From: Lycorma delicatula
Lineage: Eukaryota > Arthropoda > Insecta > Hemiptera > Fulgoridae
Assembly: GCF_047948215.1 (NCBI RefSeq)
Contig: NC_134456.1
Coordinates: forward strand, 63,445,529 to 63,509,528
Direction: 5' to 3'
DNA length: 64,000 nucleotides
Of this stretch, positions 1-12,651 are shown piece after piece. Position 1 is the stretch's first letter. Each line of letters opens with the position of its first letter. The notes beneath the pieces were generated by a model that was given only the letters and a program-made list of their open reading frames with translations, made no database searches and was not told where the DNA came from. Both the position numbers and the translations under genes were made by a program.

Positions 1-119
1 AAGTTGCAATGACGGCAAAATCGTGTTAACTATGGAACGAGGTAAAACGCGCTTCACGAACAATTTTATTGCATTCTTTTTAGTCATAATGTACACAAAA
101 ACGGCTATACTAACTGATA

Positions 120-471
120 TCTCCTACAGGAGGTGTTTACTTCAACTTGTCAGACCTAAATAATAAATATCCGGGAAAATGTTGGACAAGATTTAAATAA
201 TAACGTACGGTTTCAGCAAGATAGGGCACCAACTAATTACTATCTAAGGGCACAGAACATTTTAAATGAACAATTTCCAAATCGCTGGATAGGTCGTAGA
301 GAAGCCATAGAATGGCCAGCCAGGTCCCTAGACCACTCTCCTCCGAATTAATTTTTTGGGGGTTACCTGAAACATAATGTTTACAAAACAAAACCTGCAA
401 ACATTGACGGAATGAAGAATAATGACGAATCTTTCTTTTACCACCAGACATGATACAAGAAATTATAAACG
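120..471 (+). pseudogene. Tc1/mariner-type transposase C-terminal relic
   Basis: From 211 the plus strand reads FQQDRAPTNYYLRAQNILNE, then QFPNRWIGRR, IEWPARS, an in-frame TAA at 349-351, then FFGGYLKHNVYKTKP. This is the catalytic core and C-terminus of a common arthropod transposase of the IS630-Tc1-mariner superfamily (QDGAP, RWIGR, WPARSPDLTPLDFFLWGYLK pattern), the type often annotated with a DUF4817-like N-terminal helix-turn-helix. The second catalytic Asp is kept in QQD; the LDFFL segment is damaged by the stop. Upstream, 120-210 holds weak, frame-disrupted homology. The reading frame ends in TGA at about 449-451. It is a dead 5'-truncated copy, related to the one at 32400-33475. Confidence 0.75.
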
Positions 472-2162
472 GGTATTACTTGAGGTCAGCACATTGCTAA
501 GCTGTAGAGGGTAATCATTTTGACATTTATTGTAAAATGGTATGCTTTCAAAATTTATTTCATAAGTAAATTACGATTGAAAATATTTATTTAAAATTTT
601 AAAATAAATTTTGCAATATTTAAAGTATTAATATCAGTTGATATAGCGTTTAATTTGTTGTATTAATTATTAGTTATTGTTTGACATCATCAATATTATA
701 GCACTGTTTAAAGTTCGTTATTGTGTGCATTATGAATGTAAAATGCAATAAGATTGTTCATGCAGAGCGAGATACTTACATCTCGATACTGAAGGCATTA
801 ACAGAAAAACGGGTTTCACCATTGATTTTATTGCAAAAATTTAAATTGAAATCATTTGCTGTATGTGCACCTTCCTATTTACAAAAATTAAGTTTGATTC
901 AATATGGCGGATCCAAGGTGGTGGGAAAAGATTAAAAGCCTGCCGTAATGCAGATTTTTTTTTTAATAATATAGAACATAGTATTACTATGTATTTATTT
1001 CTGCCTCCAAATACCTCTCAGATCTGCAGTATAAAGCTGTTTCCATACTTAAATATCACTCGGTATATAAAAGATAATTATTTAATAATAATCTAATATT
1101 AAAAAAAAGTTATATTGAAATATTAATTTCAGAAACAGTACAAAATCCGTTTAGTTATTCATTTATACAATTATTCGTTTGTTGGGTTTGTTGATAAAGT
1201 ATCAACTTTCATTTTATTCTGTTACAGTGGTACCATCTATAGTCAAAATATATTATTATTACAATTAGATCATGTATTTAGTACGTCTAATTACAACCTA
1301 TTATTCTAACGCTTTCGGCAATTTATTTATGTATTGTTAGTACGTATACCGTCCTAACAAAATTGTGTAAAATTAATACGTTTATTCACTTAAACGTATC
1401 GATATCGCACGTACACAAATTATGTTGTGTCAGAATACAAATATTTTATACCTTTGTTACTCTTTGTATTATATTTGTATTTGTCATTTCCGGCTACAAA
1501 GGGAAATAAACTGATGTATAATTATATGTTTATAATTATTCATACTATGTTTCGAAATTAAATTCAGTTATATCTGATTATTTTTACTCTTTATAATAAA
1601 ACAGCAGAAGTATATTTTCTTATTTTGTTGCAAAATTTTACACAAAACTAAATCGTTTTTTTTTCGGGAATATGTTTTATTTTAAATTATAATAATCTTA
1701 GGAAGATGGCTCTAAACCTACACATTATTATTACTATTTTATTTTTATTTTTTGGTTGTATAATCATAAATTATTAATAACTAATAGAAGTAATATAAAT
1801 AGTATTAATATAAGAGTATATTATTTTATCTGACATTGGGAAAACCTAGCAAATTTGTTTTACGGTAATAAGGAAAACACGAGGATAGAAAATTTTGATA
1901 AAATGTAATTATGACTACTTTTAAAAATAAAAGTAGTCATTTAAAAATAAAATGTAGCCATTTAAAAAGTCAAGAGAGTACATTAAGCTTTACTCCCCTA
2001 GAATTTAATCACGTTGTAGAGATGCTTGATATTTTGGAAGGTTCCTATAAAAAGGGTTTCTGCTAATCAAAGGGTTTCAAATCAGATGCTTAGAAAATGA
2101 AAGTCGGAATCGAAGTTAATGAATAGGGATTAGCAAGGAATATGTGCAATCGTTATACATAG
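472..2162. other. AT-rich stretch without recognised feature
   Basis: I see only AT-rich sequence with short A/T runs and chance open frames of up to about 80 codons with no recognisable composition or motif. A direct repeat of AAAAGTAGTCAT-like sequence occurs around 1915-1940. Confidence 0.6.
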
Positions 2163-2491
2163 CCACCGTTTCTTAATAATATTAATGCAAGTGGTACAGC
2201 CGAACACCTAATTTATAAACCAGAGGAGAATAAGAAAAAGAAAATAATTAACCCAAAAGGATCATCTAATTCTGAATTAACTAGCTCAGTTTGTAACGGT
2301 AATACCGATGAATCACTCGAAACAAATCGGATTATTTATGGAAAGGGAGAAAGGGAGATGGAGAAGCAGATGATGAATTGATACCAAAGAAAATAAAAAT
2401 AATCGAAACCGTTAAATCAAACAATTATTCGACATTTTTGGTCCTCTGGCCGCGGATATACTCTGTAACTTTGAAGAATCATCATTTTTAG
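2163..2491 (+). pseudogene. Decayed coding-like stretch, unknown protein
   Basis: One frame is open from 2163 to the TGA at 2379-2381 (73 codons, no start) and is rich in charged and Ser/Asn residues (KPEENKKKK, then NPKGSSNSELTSSVCNG). The next frame (+1) then continues from 2354 to the TAG at 2489-2491 with similar composition (GDGEADDELIPKKIKIIETV), as if one reading frame had been broken by a frameshift near 2350. The hand-over between frames and the biased composition suggest a fossil exon or element ORF. I do not recognise the family. It could also be chance. Confidence 0.3.
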
Positions 2492-2606
2492 TATTCTAGA
2501 ACTACGGATATAAAGTACAATTTTGAAGAATCATCATTTTTAGTCTTCAAGAAAAATGGATATAATCTAAAATTTTCAAGAATTTTAATGTTCAACAATT
2601 TACTAC
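2454..2606. repeat. Three-copy 52-bp tandem repeat
   Basis: Units start at 2454, 2506 and 2558, each opening with GGATATA. Units one and two (52 bp each) share GAAGAATCATCATTTTTAGT exactly. Unit three (about 49 bp) is more diverged. One frame of units one and two encodes the same peptide, NFEESSFLVF. Confidence 0.7.
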
Positions 2607-5600
2607 AGTAAAAGGGTTTGCAGCAATTTGATTAATCATTTACGTAATATCTTTTTTAATTTATTATTATTATTTAATAATTTATTATTATTTGTTAATA
2701 ATTCATATTGTTAATTTAAGTTATTACTATTATTATTATTATGGAAAAGAAATAATTAATGATTTTCTGTAGCGAATATTTGATTTCAAATGCGTCCAGA
2801 CAGATATTAGTATACCTTTATAAATGCTTGATCAAATAATATGTGTCATTAAAGCTTTGCAGATATTAATTTTGATACATCACTTTCTTAATTTCATTTA
2901 TAATTCTAATGCATATCATTGAATATTTATCATATTACGAAGAATATTCCCATTTCATGACAACATAATAGTATTAACATCAACAAATATGGGTTGCACG
3001 TTGTTCAAGGATGTCGAAAGTTTAATACTGTACAGTTTAGTAATAAAAATCGATTCATGGAGGTTTCTACCGTTAGGTAAAGGTTTACAACGGAAAATTT
3101 CCAAGGAAAACACATGAAGGGCTGTAACGCATAATTTAAGTAGATGTCAACAATTTGGGCTTATGCATGGATCCCCATAACCCCATAATTTGTCGAATGG
3201 TTGATTTAATCCTAAAATAAATCGCATTTAACTTGGATTTCTGAGATACTGAAAGTCAGCTATTTTATTTACATGTGTTGTAAAGTGTTGAGTGTTGAAT
3301 CCTTTTTTTGGGTGGAATCTCCTTCTTTTTTAAACGTTTCAAAAAATTTTATAATAATTCTGGAAAGAAAAAAGTTTTTAATATTTTTTTAAATAAATTC
3401 TTTTACGATATTTTTGAATAAACAAATTATATTTCTATACATCGGATCGTGAGTGGATTTTGCCGATTTGCGAATATTATTATATATAAGTATATAGTTT
3501 CGAATGAATAGAAAATCATTATCGTAGTACTGTTAAATATGTCGATTAACATTAACAGCGCTCCCCTTTGTAATTCATTTAGTATTTCTGCAGTAATGAA
3601 ATCATGTGGCTCTTTTCAAGGTGCAAGAAAAATATTTATTTTTAAACTTCTCAAGTTGTAAAACAGATTGGAGGTATGAAGAATTTTCGGGGTGAATCTA
3701 ATTCCTAGCACTTTATGTAAATGATTAGGGCTCTTAAATTGCTAAATGTTTTTTTTTTTTTATGTCTGTTAGATGATAAGAAACCTTCTCGGTTTTTCAC
3801 TTTTCGACATTGCCAAACGTCCATCTGGCCTTGTAAGAGGAGTGATGGACTCCTCTTATAATAGCATTATCATACTCAAGTAAGGGCTTTTTACTTGATA
3901 CAGTAAATGATCATATTAGTTGAAGCTACAACATTTTATCACCAGATTATGACTATTTAAAGAGATGTTCACACTCTATTACCTCTGCTATAAGCAGTTC
4001 TTATTTTCTATATGTCTAGATCTCTATCACTTTTGAGATTTCTCTTTTCCTTCATTGGAGATTTTTCATTCTTTGTTTTATGAGATAAGAGTAAATCACT
4101 ATTGCGGCAATGACTTTAACCTCAATGTTTGATCAGAGAGTTACTCAATTATAATAATGAGTAAACAAGGATTGGCTTTCTCACTATGACTTTATGTGAA
4201 TAATTTTAGAATCATCTAAATTGATTAATTATTTCGTCTTAGTAACAAAGGAATTTTCTTTGAACCTACAAGGAAAATTATGAAATATTTTTCTTCTGCA
4301 TTGGACAAAAAATATTTCGTTTTTTTCTTACTACAATTGTTAATACAAACAACTTGAGTATACTGGGTCGGATCTTATAGTATCATTGACGCTGATTTCA
4401 AATATGTAAGCGGTTTCTTTCTTTTTATTGTTTTCAGTATTACGTCCAGCACTAAGTCACCAAAACAATATTCAATATCCCGCGCAATGTATGACTACAC
4501 CTAATTAATGGATGACATGATTACATTTAAAAAAGATGAAATGGATCATATGTGTGTCATTTGTAATCGTTTTAATAATTGTGTGAATAATAGTAATACT
4601 TACTTTTCATGGCCTTTATTAACTCTAATAAATTATATTTTATTTAGCAATTATTGCAATAAACAACATATTGTTCTTGCATTGTTGATTTTCATGTACT
4701 TATCGGAAAATAGAAAGGGCAATTACAAAAAATCTTAGGCCGATAGGGAAATTCTAACTTCATATTCGGAATCAGAGTCCAAAAATAAATAAGATTCAGC
4801 AAATATTGGCGATGTAACAAAATCATGTTTACTCTACAATTTCTATAATATAAATCTATTCTAGTAGCATATTATTTTAATTATCTTAAATAATTTAAAT
4901 AATTTTTCCTTTGTATTAACATATTTTAATTATTTAAAATAAAATATGATTTTATGACAATAAGATTTCACGTTTCCCTAATATTGTCCAGATTTTTCTA
5001 ACCAGTCTTTCTAACAAAATGAAAAATGTGATTATATCAGGTCTAGTTTATACGATTAATATCATTCCAGTGTTTCATTCTAATTTTTTTGTTGAAATAT
5101 GAAATTTGCAGATTATAAGGAAAATTCATAAAATATTTTATCAATAACGGTCAAATAATAATCATTCCTTTGAAATTCCCAAAATAATCAGTCTGGAATT
5201 TAATAGCAGTTGATTTCAACTGCATGTGAATTGCAAATAATGTTGGTACGATTATATTTGATTAAATCGGTACATTGTAAATTCATTTACATAATTCACT
5301 AATTATTAGTAATAATCAACATTATTTTATTGAATAATGGGTAAATACTGTTAGTAATGTTACTGGAATTATGTTATTTTCAGAATTTATATTACATTCT
5401 GTCTTTCATCGAGTGATTTATCAACGTTTGATACTAGAGAAAAAACCATAACGATTCAATTATTATATAATTCTCTAATCTTTATGTATATATATTCCCC
5501 TCCCCTTTTTTTTGTATACCATATTGGTATATTCAAGTAAGTAAACTGTTGATTGCATGTAAAAATAGTTATTGAATTATATTTATGTACTTAATTATAA

Positions 5601-6432
5601 GAGATAACAATCTTAATATTTTTTCCAGTAGCAAACGGAATTTTTGGTATGTAATTAACAGAAAAGAATTTTCCGAAATGAAATAAAATATTCCGAAATA
5701 CTCCTCTAAAATGAAATGAAATATTCCGAAAAGATGTATTATTTTTTCGATATTAAAAATTGAATTTTTCTGCTGATAAAAATATATAATTTGTTCAGTT
5801 AAGCCCTTAATTCAAAGCATTTTGCTGAAAATGATTAGCTTGTGATCACGTTACGTTTCCTTTTGGTGTTTTTAAAATAAACTAGAGCATCATTTACTAT
5901 CATCTACAGTAAAATAATTTTTTTTTCTTTTGAAATTTCTAAGAGTATTTCTCTTAGCTCTTTTTACTCAAGACATTATGAACGGTATCGCATTTTAGTT
6001 TTCATTTACCTTTAGTTTCAGAGCTTTCAAAACATCAACTGTGCGAGTACTACATTATAAAGTATATGATAAAACGATGTCATACACTCAAAGTTTTACT
6101 GTTGTTAAGCCAACAAAACGAGTTTTGAGAATTTTTTTCTAAATCGTGGCATTGCTGATTCACTAGAATTTTTAGCCTTCGTTCTGTAGTTAGAATTTAG
6201 CCTTTATTTATTAACCTGGGTTTTGATTTGATATAATTGTGTTATAAAAGAAATCCGTTTGATATTTTTGTATCCAATGTCATTTGCACAATGAAAAATA
6301 GATATTAATAAAAACGAGGAATTTTATATACATATAAAATATAATATATATATAATATAGATTAAATGAACACAGTTGAAAGTTTGATAAAGCATTAAAA
6401 AATTGAACACTGCGAAACTTCACAAAATTTAA
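2607..6432. other. AT-rich stretch without gene
   Basis: No coding homology seen on either strand. A perfect 9-bp stem with 7-nt loop sits at 3834-3858 (TAAGAGGAG/CTCCTCTTA). A short duplicated motif ATTCCGAAA recurs around 5670-5740. The 76-codon open frame at 4508-4738 has no recognisable content. Confidence 0.6.
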
Positions 6433-6594
6433 CCTTTCACTTTTACCCTATTTCTCTTTTTCCCTATTTTCCTATTCCCCTTTTTCCTTATTTCCTTATT
6501 TCCCTTTTCCCATTTTCCCTTTTTCGATTTTACCTTTCTACCCTTTCCCTTTTGCATATCCACTTTTCCCTTTCCTCATTTTTCCCTTTTTCCC
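6433..6594. repeat. Pyrimidine-rich degenerate tandem repeat
   Basis: About 160 bases are almost purely C and T, built from variants of TTTTCCC/TTTTTCCCTATT. It looks like a degenerate minisatellite and directly precedes a dispersed repeat with a poly-TA tract. Confidence 0.75.
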
Positions 6595-6850
6595 GCACGT
6601 AAATCGGTCTAGTAGTTTTCAGTCTACAGCAGACACACATACGAACATTGCCTTATATATATATATATATATAGAAGAACAAAAAGTCTGTGTATTTGTT
6701 TGTTTCGTAAATATCTCGACACCGGCGCCATGTAGCGGGTATAGTTTTTGCAAAATTTTTTTTCACTTAACTAATATATATATTTTGGATGTGAGCCAAA
6801 TCGGACCATAAATACAATTTTTCGAAATATCTTGACCCCAGCGCCACCAA
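6595..6850. repeat. Dispersed repeat with (TA)10 tract
   Basis: Contains AAATCGGTC..GTAGTT and, further on, ACACACATACGAACATT, a module that recurs at 17823-17890. It then has (TA)10 at 6654-6673 and two related half-units, AAATATCTCGACACCGGCGCCA near 6708-6730 and AAATATCTTGACCCCAGCGCCA near 6826-6846, so part of it is an imperfect internal duplication. It abuts the truncated end of the Jockey-like element. The family is not identified. Confidence 0.5.
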
Positions 6851-7380
6851 GCGTATTCAATGTAATCCGGAGCGTATGTCGGGTGTAATCCGGAGATCAC
6901 ATCGAGGTTCATGATGCAATCCTTTAATGCTCGACCCCTAACCGATTAGGTCTGGAGTCCAATGTACATGCTTAGCTTTCCAGCCCCCACCCACGATTAA
7001 GCGCAGACCCAAAGTTGCAAAATACTCTGAGAATATTTCACTCGAGATCGTATGGCGAGGAGGACAATAAACTTCTGACAGCATAAAAGGTCCAAGCCAG
7101 ATTAAAATTTCAATCGATATGATCACTGCTGAAATTCGGCAAGAGACGATTTCTTACCGAATTATTTGTTAGAAGCGCAATTCCCCTAAGCATCCTACCG
7201 TCAGGATGGTTAGTCGTATATATTGAGTAACCCCTAAGACGAAGGTAATTCCCATCAGTGATGTGAGTTTCACAGAGAAGAGCAGCATATAAAGATTCTG
7301 TGAAGATAAACGTTTAATTCTTGTCTGCGGACAGAAAGACTATTGATGTTCCAGGTGGCTATCCTAAGAAATTTGGCCAT
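6850..7380 (-). pseudogene. Jockey-clade LINE ORF2, endonuclease domain relic
   Basis: The minus strand from an ATG at 7380 reads MAKFLRIATWNINSLSVRRQ, the standard start of Jockey-clade ORF2 with the first endonuclease Asn in WNIN. After a frameshift, CETHITDGNYLRLRGY carries the catalytic Glu, followed by YTTNHPDGR. Further down, VYCPPRHTISSEIF and LRLIVGGGWKAKH (6938-7126) match the region usually written GGDWNAKH, with the Asp-x-Asn motif changed to GWK. Homology ends near 6850 (LDVISG, PTYAP) before any reverse transcriptase. APE-type endonuclease nicks target DNA for target-primed reverse transcription. Several frameshifts make it dead. Confidence 0.8.
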
Positions 7381-8751
7381 TAAAAGAGTATGGCTGTCAC
7401 CCCCTCGTTGAGAACGCCTATCAGGCTTCCAATCTGCTGAACTAGAAACTCTATGTTGGAAGTAAATTTCTGTTTCTGGGCCCTATACTCGTGAATATCC
7501 CCACAACCGTGGTTTAAGATCCGACATTATTATTTGATTGGGCGCTTGGATCTCTAGACCTCTCTCGACCTAAAGGAGGGAAATTGGCGCTGAGTAGATT
7601 AAATGAAGTTGAGTGTTTGTCTTTAACCTCTTGTGGACTAGCACTTCCCTTGGAGCTAGATCTTTCTGTTTCTGTTTCCTTTCCAGGATCTTTATAGATT
7701 CTACAACCTCTAGTAGATTCTAGTTAACCGGAATGGTCTGAGTGACAAAGTGCACAAACAGCAGGAGTATTTCGATTTTTTGTAGGACAGTCCGCAGTCC
7801 TATGACCCTTTGCACATTTGACATACCGAAGGGTTTGATGCAGTTATTCTTTGTATGTCCGTATTGTTGTCATCTCATGTATTGGACACACCTGGAGCTC
7901 TGAGTGTCTCAAATGTGACGTTACAGTCACATATATATATATATATAATATTATATATTCAAAATAAGGAGATCCTTATTTTTCTCATTAGGCTCAAGGT
8001 TTATGAAGAATGTAGACAATGGTTCTTTTGTCACACGATGAGGGGCATTTATAATACCTCGTATCTTATGTCCTTTTCCTTCAATTACACTCTTGTTGAT
8101 GTCAGTCGGGATTGAATAATCCCTCAGAACCACCCAGTTCTGAGGCCTTTCGGGAATTCCTCAGAACCACCCGAAAGGCACGCTCGCCCTCTCTCTTAAA
8201 TGTGTGTCCAATTTGCTTGTGTTCACGGACCAACCCTATTATTTTTTTTTTGTAGATGTATACGCCTTTCGACATCTCACGTAATTGTTTAGCACTGACA
8301 ATTTTTACGTAGTACTCACTTCTGGACACGACCGACTACTAGTCCGTAGAGACGAAACATATTCATGATCCCATAGAGGATCCCATCGGAGGTGGTTTGA
8401 TGACCTGTTTCCTGTGTATTTCAGTATCGCTTTTTCCTCCGTTGGTAAGTCTTCATACCTGTTCGACAACGTTATGAAGTTTGTGTCATTGGTAGTCTGC
8501 GCCGTCCTCGGCTTACGCGTATCGGAACCGTTTGCCATGACGAAGACATTGACTGAAAATCTAAGTCCTCAATGCTTACCTTCACTGTTCCAGCCACAGG
8601 TCAATTACAGGATCCACTCGAAGGAGCTTACGCCGCAATAACTTCCTAGGATCTCGATCCCAAATTGACAAAGATCCACGTTTTCTATCAGAGTTTGTTC
8701 CCCAGTCGTAATATCAATTGTGTCAAATCCATCGGTTGACAACTGATCCAT
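7381..8751 (-). pseudogene. Jockey-clade LINE ORF1 (gag-like) relic
   Basis: A likely ATG at 8751 (MDQLSTDGFDTIDI) begins this minus-strand ORF1. Pieces follow in shifting frames: LRRKLLRVDPVIDLWLEQ; MANGSDTRKP with FITLSNRYEDLP (from 8538); GERAFRVVLR (near 8160-8192); GHKIRGIINAPHRVTKEPL with FFINLEPNEKNK (7951-8050), the PRE_C2HC-type RNA-binding region of insect non-LTR ORF1; then zinc knuckles KCAKGHRTADC (7785-7818) and CALC (7741-7755). The protein normally coats element RNA. Together with the endonuclease piece at 6850-7380 this is the 5' half of one element, in family order. An imperfect duplication of CCTCAGAACCACCC (8122 and 8159) coincides with a frame change. (TA)n lies at 7931-7947. 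Confidence 0.8.
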
Positions 8752-10044
8752 GTTTATATTACACTATGTTATGGGTATAACCTGCAACTAAATAAAAGTG
8801 AAATTCTAATATCTAACCAAAATTAATTTTAATAATATAATACCATTTCAAGCATAACACAATTGTCCACCAGAATAAATATAAATATTCATTAAAAATC
8901 GAATGTAACTTTAATCAGAAGCAATTTTTACACACCATTATCACAAGTAACAGCTGATGTTAAATTATTATATATATATGTATATATATATATATATATT
9001 CGCAAAAGTTAATTGTTTTAAAAATACTTTTGTAATGTATTTATTATAGTTTACAGCATGACTTAAGAGTTCATATCTGTTGGAAGGAGATTATTTTAAA
9101 AATTCTGTAGATAAACTTGAGCGAGAAAGAGTTTGGAAAAATGTGGTGTTGTTTTGGAAACTACATTAAGAAACTAACCCATTTTCGAACCTCTTAGGAT
9201 TTTACACTTAAAGTAAGTAACTAACATATTTTCTTTCTCTTTTATTTTGTTTCATTATTCTTTTGTTGTCTAATTCGTTTGTTTTCTTTTTCTTTTCAAC
9301 AATGACTACATATCGACATCTAAATAACCTCGTAATTTCATTAAAGATTTAATTAAATTACCTTTTATTAATATAAATGTCATAATACGCGTTATAGTGC
9401 TATAATATTAAATTAATCTTCAGCTTCTTTGTTTTTTTTATTTTATACCATACTAGCCGTATGCCCGGCAGGTCATACGTCATTATCTAAAAAAGGGACT
9501 TATCTCCTTCAAAGTTTTTCTGTTTGAAGTTCAAACCATGACTTCACTGTACGATAAAATATAGTAATATTCTATTATTGATTACTACACTGTATTCATT
9601 TAACTTATAGACTGAATAATAAACAAAAGTTGCCTTGCATCAGTGATTATTCACAACGCGGCCATATCTATATACAACACTGTAATCATTACTTATATAT
9701 AACCACCATTCAATTAATCTGTCATAAAGTACTCAGTGTAATCAAAAGTTTATGGTTTTAACTGATTTAAATTTATGGATTATGATTTAAAAATCATAAG
9801 CTTTTATTAAAACCGTATGTCTTTTCAGTTCTTCTAAAACACTTACCTTTTCACGTGATCACTATTTTGTTCTCGTGTTTAATTTAGTCTAATGATATTT
9901 AAAATTAATATAATGCAATTTTTTTAAGTTTACTGGAATGTGAGTGTAGTCTATTCCTAGATTTGTGTCTGTACGATGTGAGTTATGCCATTATTTTGAC
10001 GTAAAGTCTGATACCGATCAACTGATAATAGTGCACGATTATTG
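8752..10044. other. AT-rich stretch with TA microsatellite
   Basis: No coding homology seen. A (TA)n tract interrupted by one G lies at 8968-9000. A 9-bp inverted repeat TTATGATTT/AAATCATAA occurs around 9779-9799. A short GC-richer piece, ACTAGCCGTATGCCCGGC (9451-9471), looks like the edge of a dispersed repeat but cannot be placed. Confidence 0.5.
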
Positions 10045-11200
10045 ATATCCCCTCCGAAAAAAGGCCGCTAAAAAAGCCTTAAGTCGTGCGGACAAACACA
10101 TTATTTTACATGTTTACAAAAGCGAATTACAGAGTAATCCAACGGCGTAAATTTCGAAATTCGTTAATAAAGTGCTAACATAAGTAGAGGTTGTGTTGCT
10201 TCAGTGTACGTAGTGATTCGCGAGTATGAATCTACTAATGAATTATAGTTTCGTAAAAAAACAAAACCCCGCCGATCAATTGAAGAAAAGATTTACGATT
10301 TCGATAAAAACGCGATTCGTAAAAAAGTACACGAATTTTATTTATCGAGAAATAGTTTAGCGATGTGTTTTCTCATCTGGAAGATAATTTGCTTATTGTG
10401 TTAGACAACATCCCTTATCATTCATGTAGAAAGGAAAGAATTCCACCAGTGTGTTGAAAAAGAATCATGTCAAAATGTACCTTTGTTCAAAAGAAGTGAT
10501 TTTTGAAGAAGATGAACTTAGGGTCCAATTATTGCAAAGGGTTTCGCGTATTAAAATAATTTTAATGAGTATAAAATTTATGAGGAAACAAAATCCAGTG
10601 ACAACACCGTACTTCAATTACCTCCCTATCACTGTGAACTCAACCAGATTGAGTTAATTTGGGGCCAAATCAAAAGTTACGTAGTATCAGAAAATACTGC
10701 TTATAAATATCTGATGTTAAAAATTTATGCTTAAAAGGCATCGATAAAATAAGCCACCAGGAATGGAAAAACTGCATAAAACTTGTAACGGATACTACTT
10801 TTTTCTTTTTACTGTTTAGCCTCCGGTAACTACCGTTCAGATAATATTTCAGAGGATGAATGAGGATGATATGTATGAGTGTAAATGAAGTGTAGTCTTG
10901 TACATTCTCAGTTCGACCATTCCTGAAATGTGTGGTTAATTGAAACCCAACCACCAAAGAACACCGGTATCCACGATCTAGTATTCAAATCCGTGTAAAA
11001 ATAACTGGCCTTACTAGGACTTGAACGCTGGAACTCTTGACTTCAAAATCAGCTGGTTTGGGAAGACGCGTTCACCACTAGACCAACTCGGTGGGTTAAC
11101 GGATACTACTGAACCAAATTATTGGGAATCGGATAATATAATAAGAAACAAAATTTAGCCTCCCGTTGTATCTCTTATTATTGACATTACTATATGGATT
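10045..11200 (+). pseudogene. DDE (Tc1-like) transposase relic, internally deleted, split by a SINE
   Basis: The plus strand carries, in order: an N-terminal stretch with FDKNAIRKKVHEFY (about 10298-10340); VLDNIPYHSCRKERIPP (10400-10450), holding a catalytic Asp; LKKNHVKMYL; and LQLPPYHCELNQIELIWGQI (about 10610-10675), holding the last acidic residue, then YVVSENTAYKLSDVKNL, EWKNCIKLVTDTT. The SINE at 10800-11096 interrupts here; beyond it EPNYWESDNIIRNKI continues in the same frame to a TAG at 11156-11158, with PVVSLIIDI after it. This is the DDE_3-type transposase family common in insects (IS630-Tc1-mariner superfamily). Several hundred bases expected between HEFY and VLDN are missing, so one catalytic Asp region is gone. 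Stops and frameshifts confirm it is dead. A related C-terminal fragment lies at 39648-39974. Confidence 0.75.
10800..11096 (-). mobile_element. tRNA-derived SINE (family A), copy 1
   Basis: On the minus strand the element starts with a tRNA-like head: A-box-like TGGTCTAGTGG and B-box-like GCGTTCAAGTCC, about 55 bases apart, then a unique body, ending in an A-rich tail (T-run on the plus strand at 10800). It is flanked by a perfect 14-bp target duplication, TAACGGATACTACT at 10786-10799 and 11097-11110. It interrupts the transposase relic. Transcription would be by RNA polymerase III and mobilisation by a LINE (family knowledge). Two further copies are at 12652 and 52200. Confidence 0.9.
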
Positions 11201-12638
11201 TTTGCAATCGGATGCCAAAAAATGAATTGAATTTATTATTTGTTTATTATCACAGATATTTAATCTAAGATATTAGTGAAATTTTACTGTTAGTGAACAA
11301 TTGACAACTTATAAACTCTTAAAAAACGTAAATAAAATGTCTTAATGTATTTTAATTAAAATATATATAATAATTAAAAATATAATAGCGTTTGGTTACT
11401 GAATATTAACGTCACGTAGTCTCTTTTATATGCATCAGAATTTGCAGGAGATGATGCTTGTGCATCGGCCACCTGAACTCTCATACGCTATTTATTTCCT
11501 AGAACTCTATAAACTAACTGAATAAGATATAGATATCAGGACTGCTCTTATGGTTCTGGAATAAATACGTTCGTATATGCTGATATGGATATATTTCAAA
11601 GTGTCAGTAAGGAGATATATGAACAAAAAATATAAATAAATGGCTAATATTGTGAATAAAATCAGTCAAATAAAATCTTTGAATAAAGAAAGTACATTTA
11701 ATAATCCTTTATTTTATTAACACCGAAAATATTTCTTTAAAATTATGTTGAAATAGCTGTTCGGTGATAACGACAAGAAACCTGCATAAAATATTTGGGA
11801 AAAGTTATGTGAATAATTAAAATTAATGGAGGGATCATTGTTAGATTTACTCACTTCTAAATCATAACCATCAAATAAAAAAAAAATATCGAAATATACT
11901 TTAAAATAAATTTTCTTAAAATAAGAGTGATGATTAAATATTTTCTTGTAAATTAAAGAAAAAAATTTACCCAATATAAAATCAAAAGAGAAGCGTTTTA
12001 GACCATGATTGGGAGAGAATTCTGAAGTATATTTTTAAAATATATATAGACTAAATTTATATCAGAACTAAGGGTAAATCATCCTACAATTTTCATTAAA
12101 TAGAATGAGTCGTTTTAGTATGTTGTTTTACCAGATTAATAGTGCACTGGTATTTACGAATACGTACAGGTAGAATATTATATTCATGAATACCTAATAA
12201 AAATTTAATATTTTCAGTTGAATTTTGTTTTTTTGATAAAAAGTTTCATTTAATAAATTTATTTTGAAAAATTATATTGCATTTAGATTAAATTTAATTT
12301 TAATGGAACAAATTTATTTGTTTACTTGAATTGCACGACTCAAATTAATTAAATAACTTAACGCTGTAGGTTGTATAAACTGCTCTTTACTGTAAGGCAT
12401 TGTATTTATATATTACAGGCACTGTAATTGTATTTATATATACGCATAATAACGGTAGTTTATGTATGTGTATGATATCTATTCAGAATCTATTTTCTTA
12501 GTTACATATTTTTATTTTATGCTCACTTTTTATAATTTTATTGGGTTATTAGAGTAGAAGCGTTAGATTCAAAACATGAATATAGAGACAAAGTTTTCCT
12601 GTCGATCAGACCAGGTGGAAAGGTCCCTAAGCATGCCT
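11201..12638. other. AT-rich stretch without recognised feature
   Basis: Nothing recognisable. Chance open frames only, including an 85-codon one at 11717-11974 on the minus strand that is Phe/Ile/Tyr/Asn-rich, as expected from base composition. Confidence 0.6.
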
Positions 12639-12651
12639 CAATTAACATACT

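Noticed and set aside
4508..4738. 76-codon plus-strand frame with several Cys
   Set aside because: No ordered Cys/His spacing of a zinc finger, no homologue recalled, base composition explains it.
7855..8641. Plus-strand frames of 75-86 codons
   Set aside because: Antisense to the Jockey-like ORF1, which has family motifs on the minus strand.
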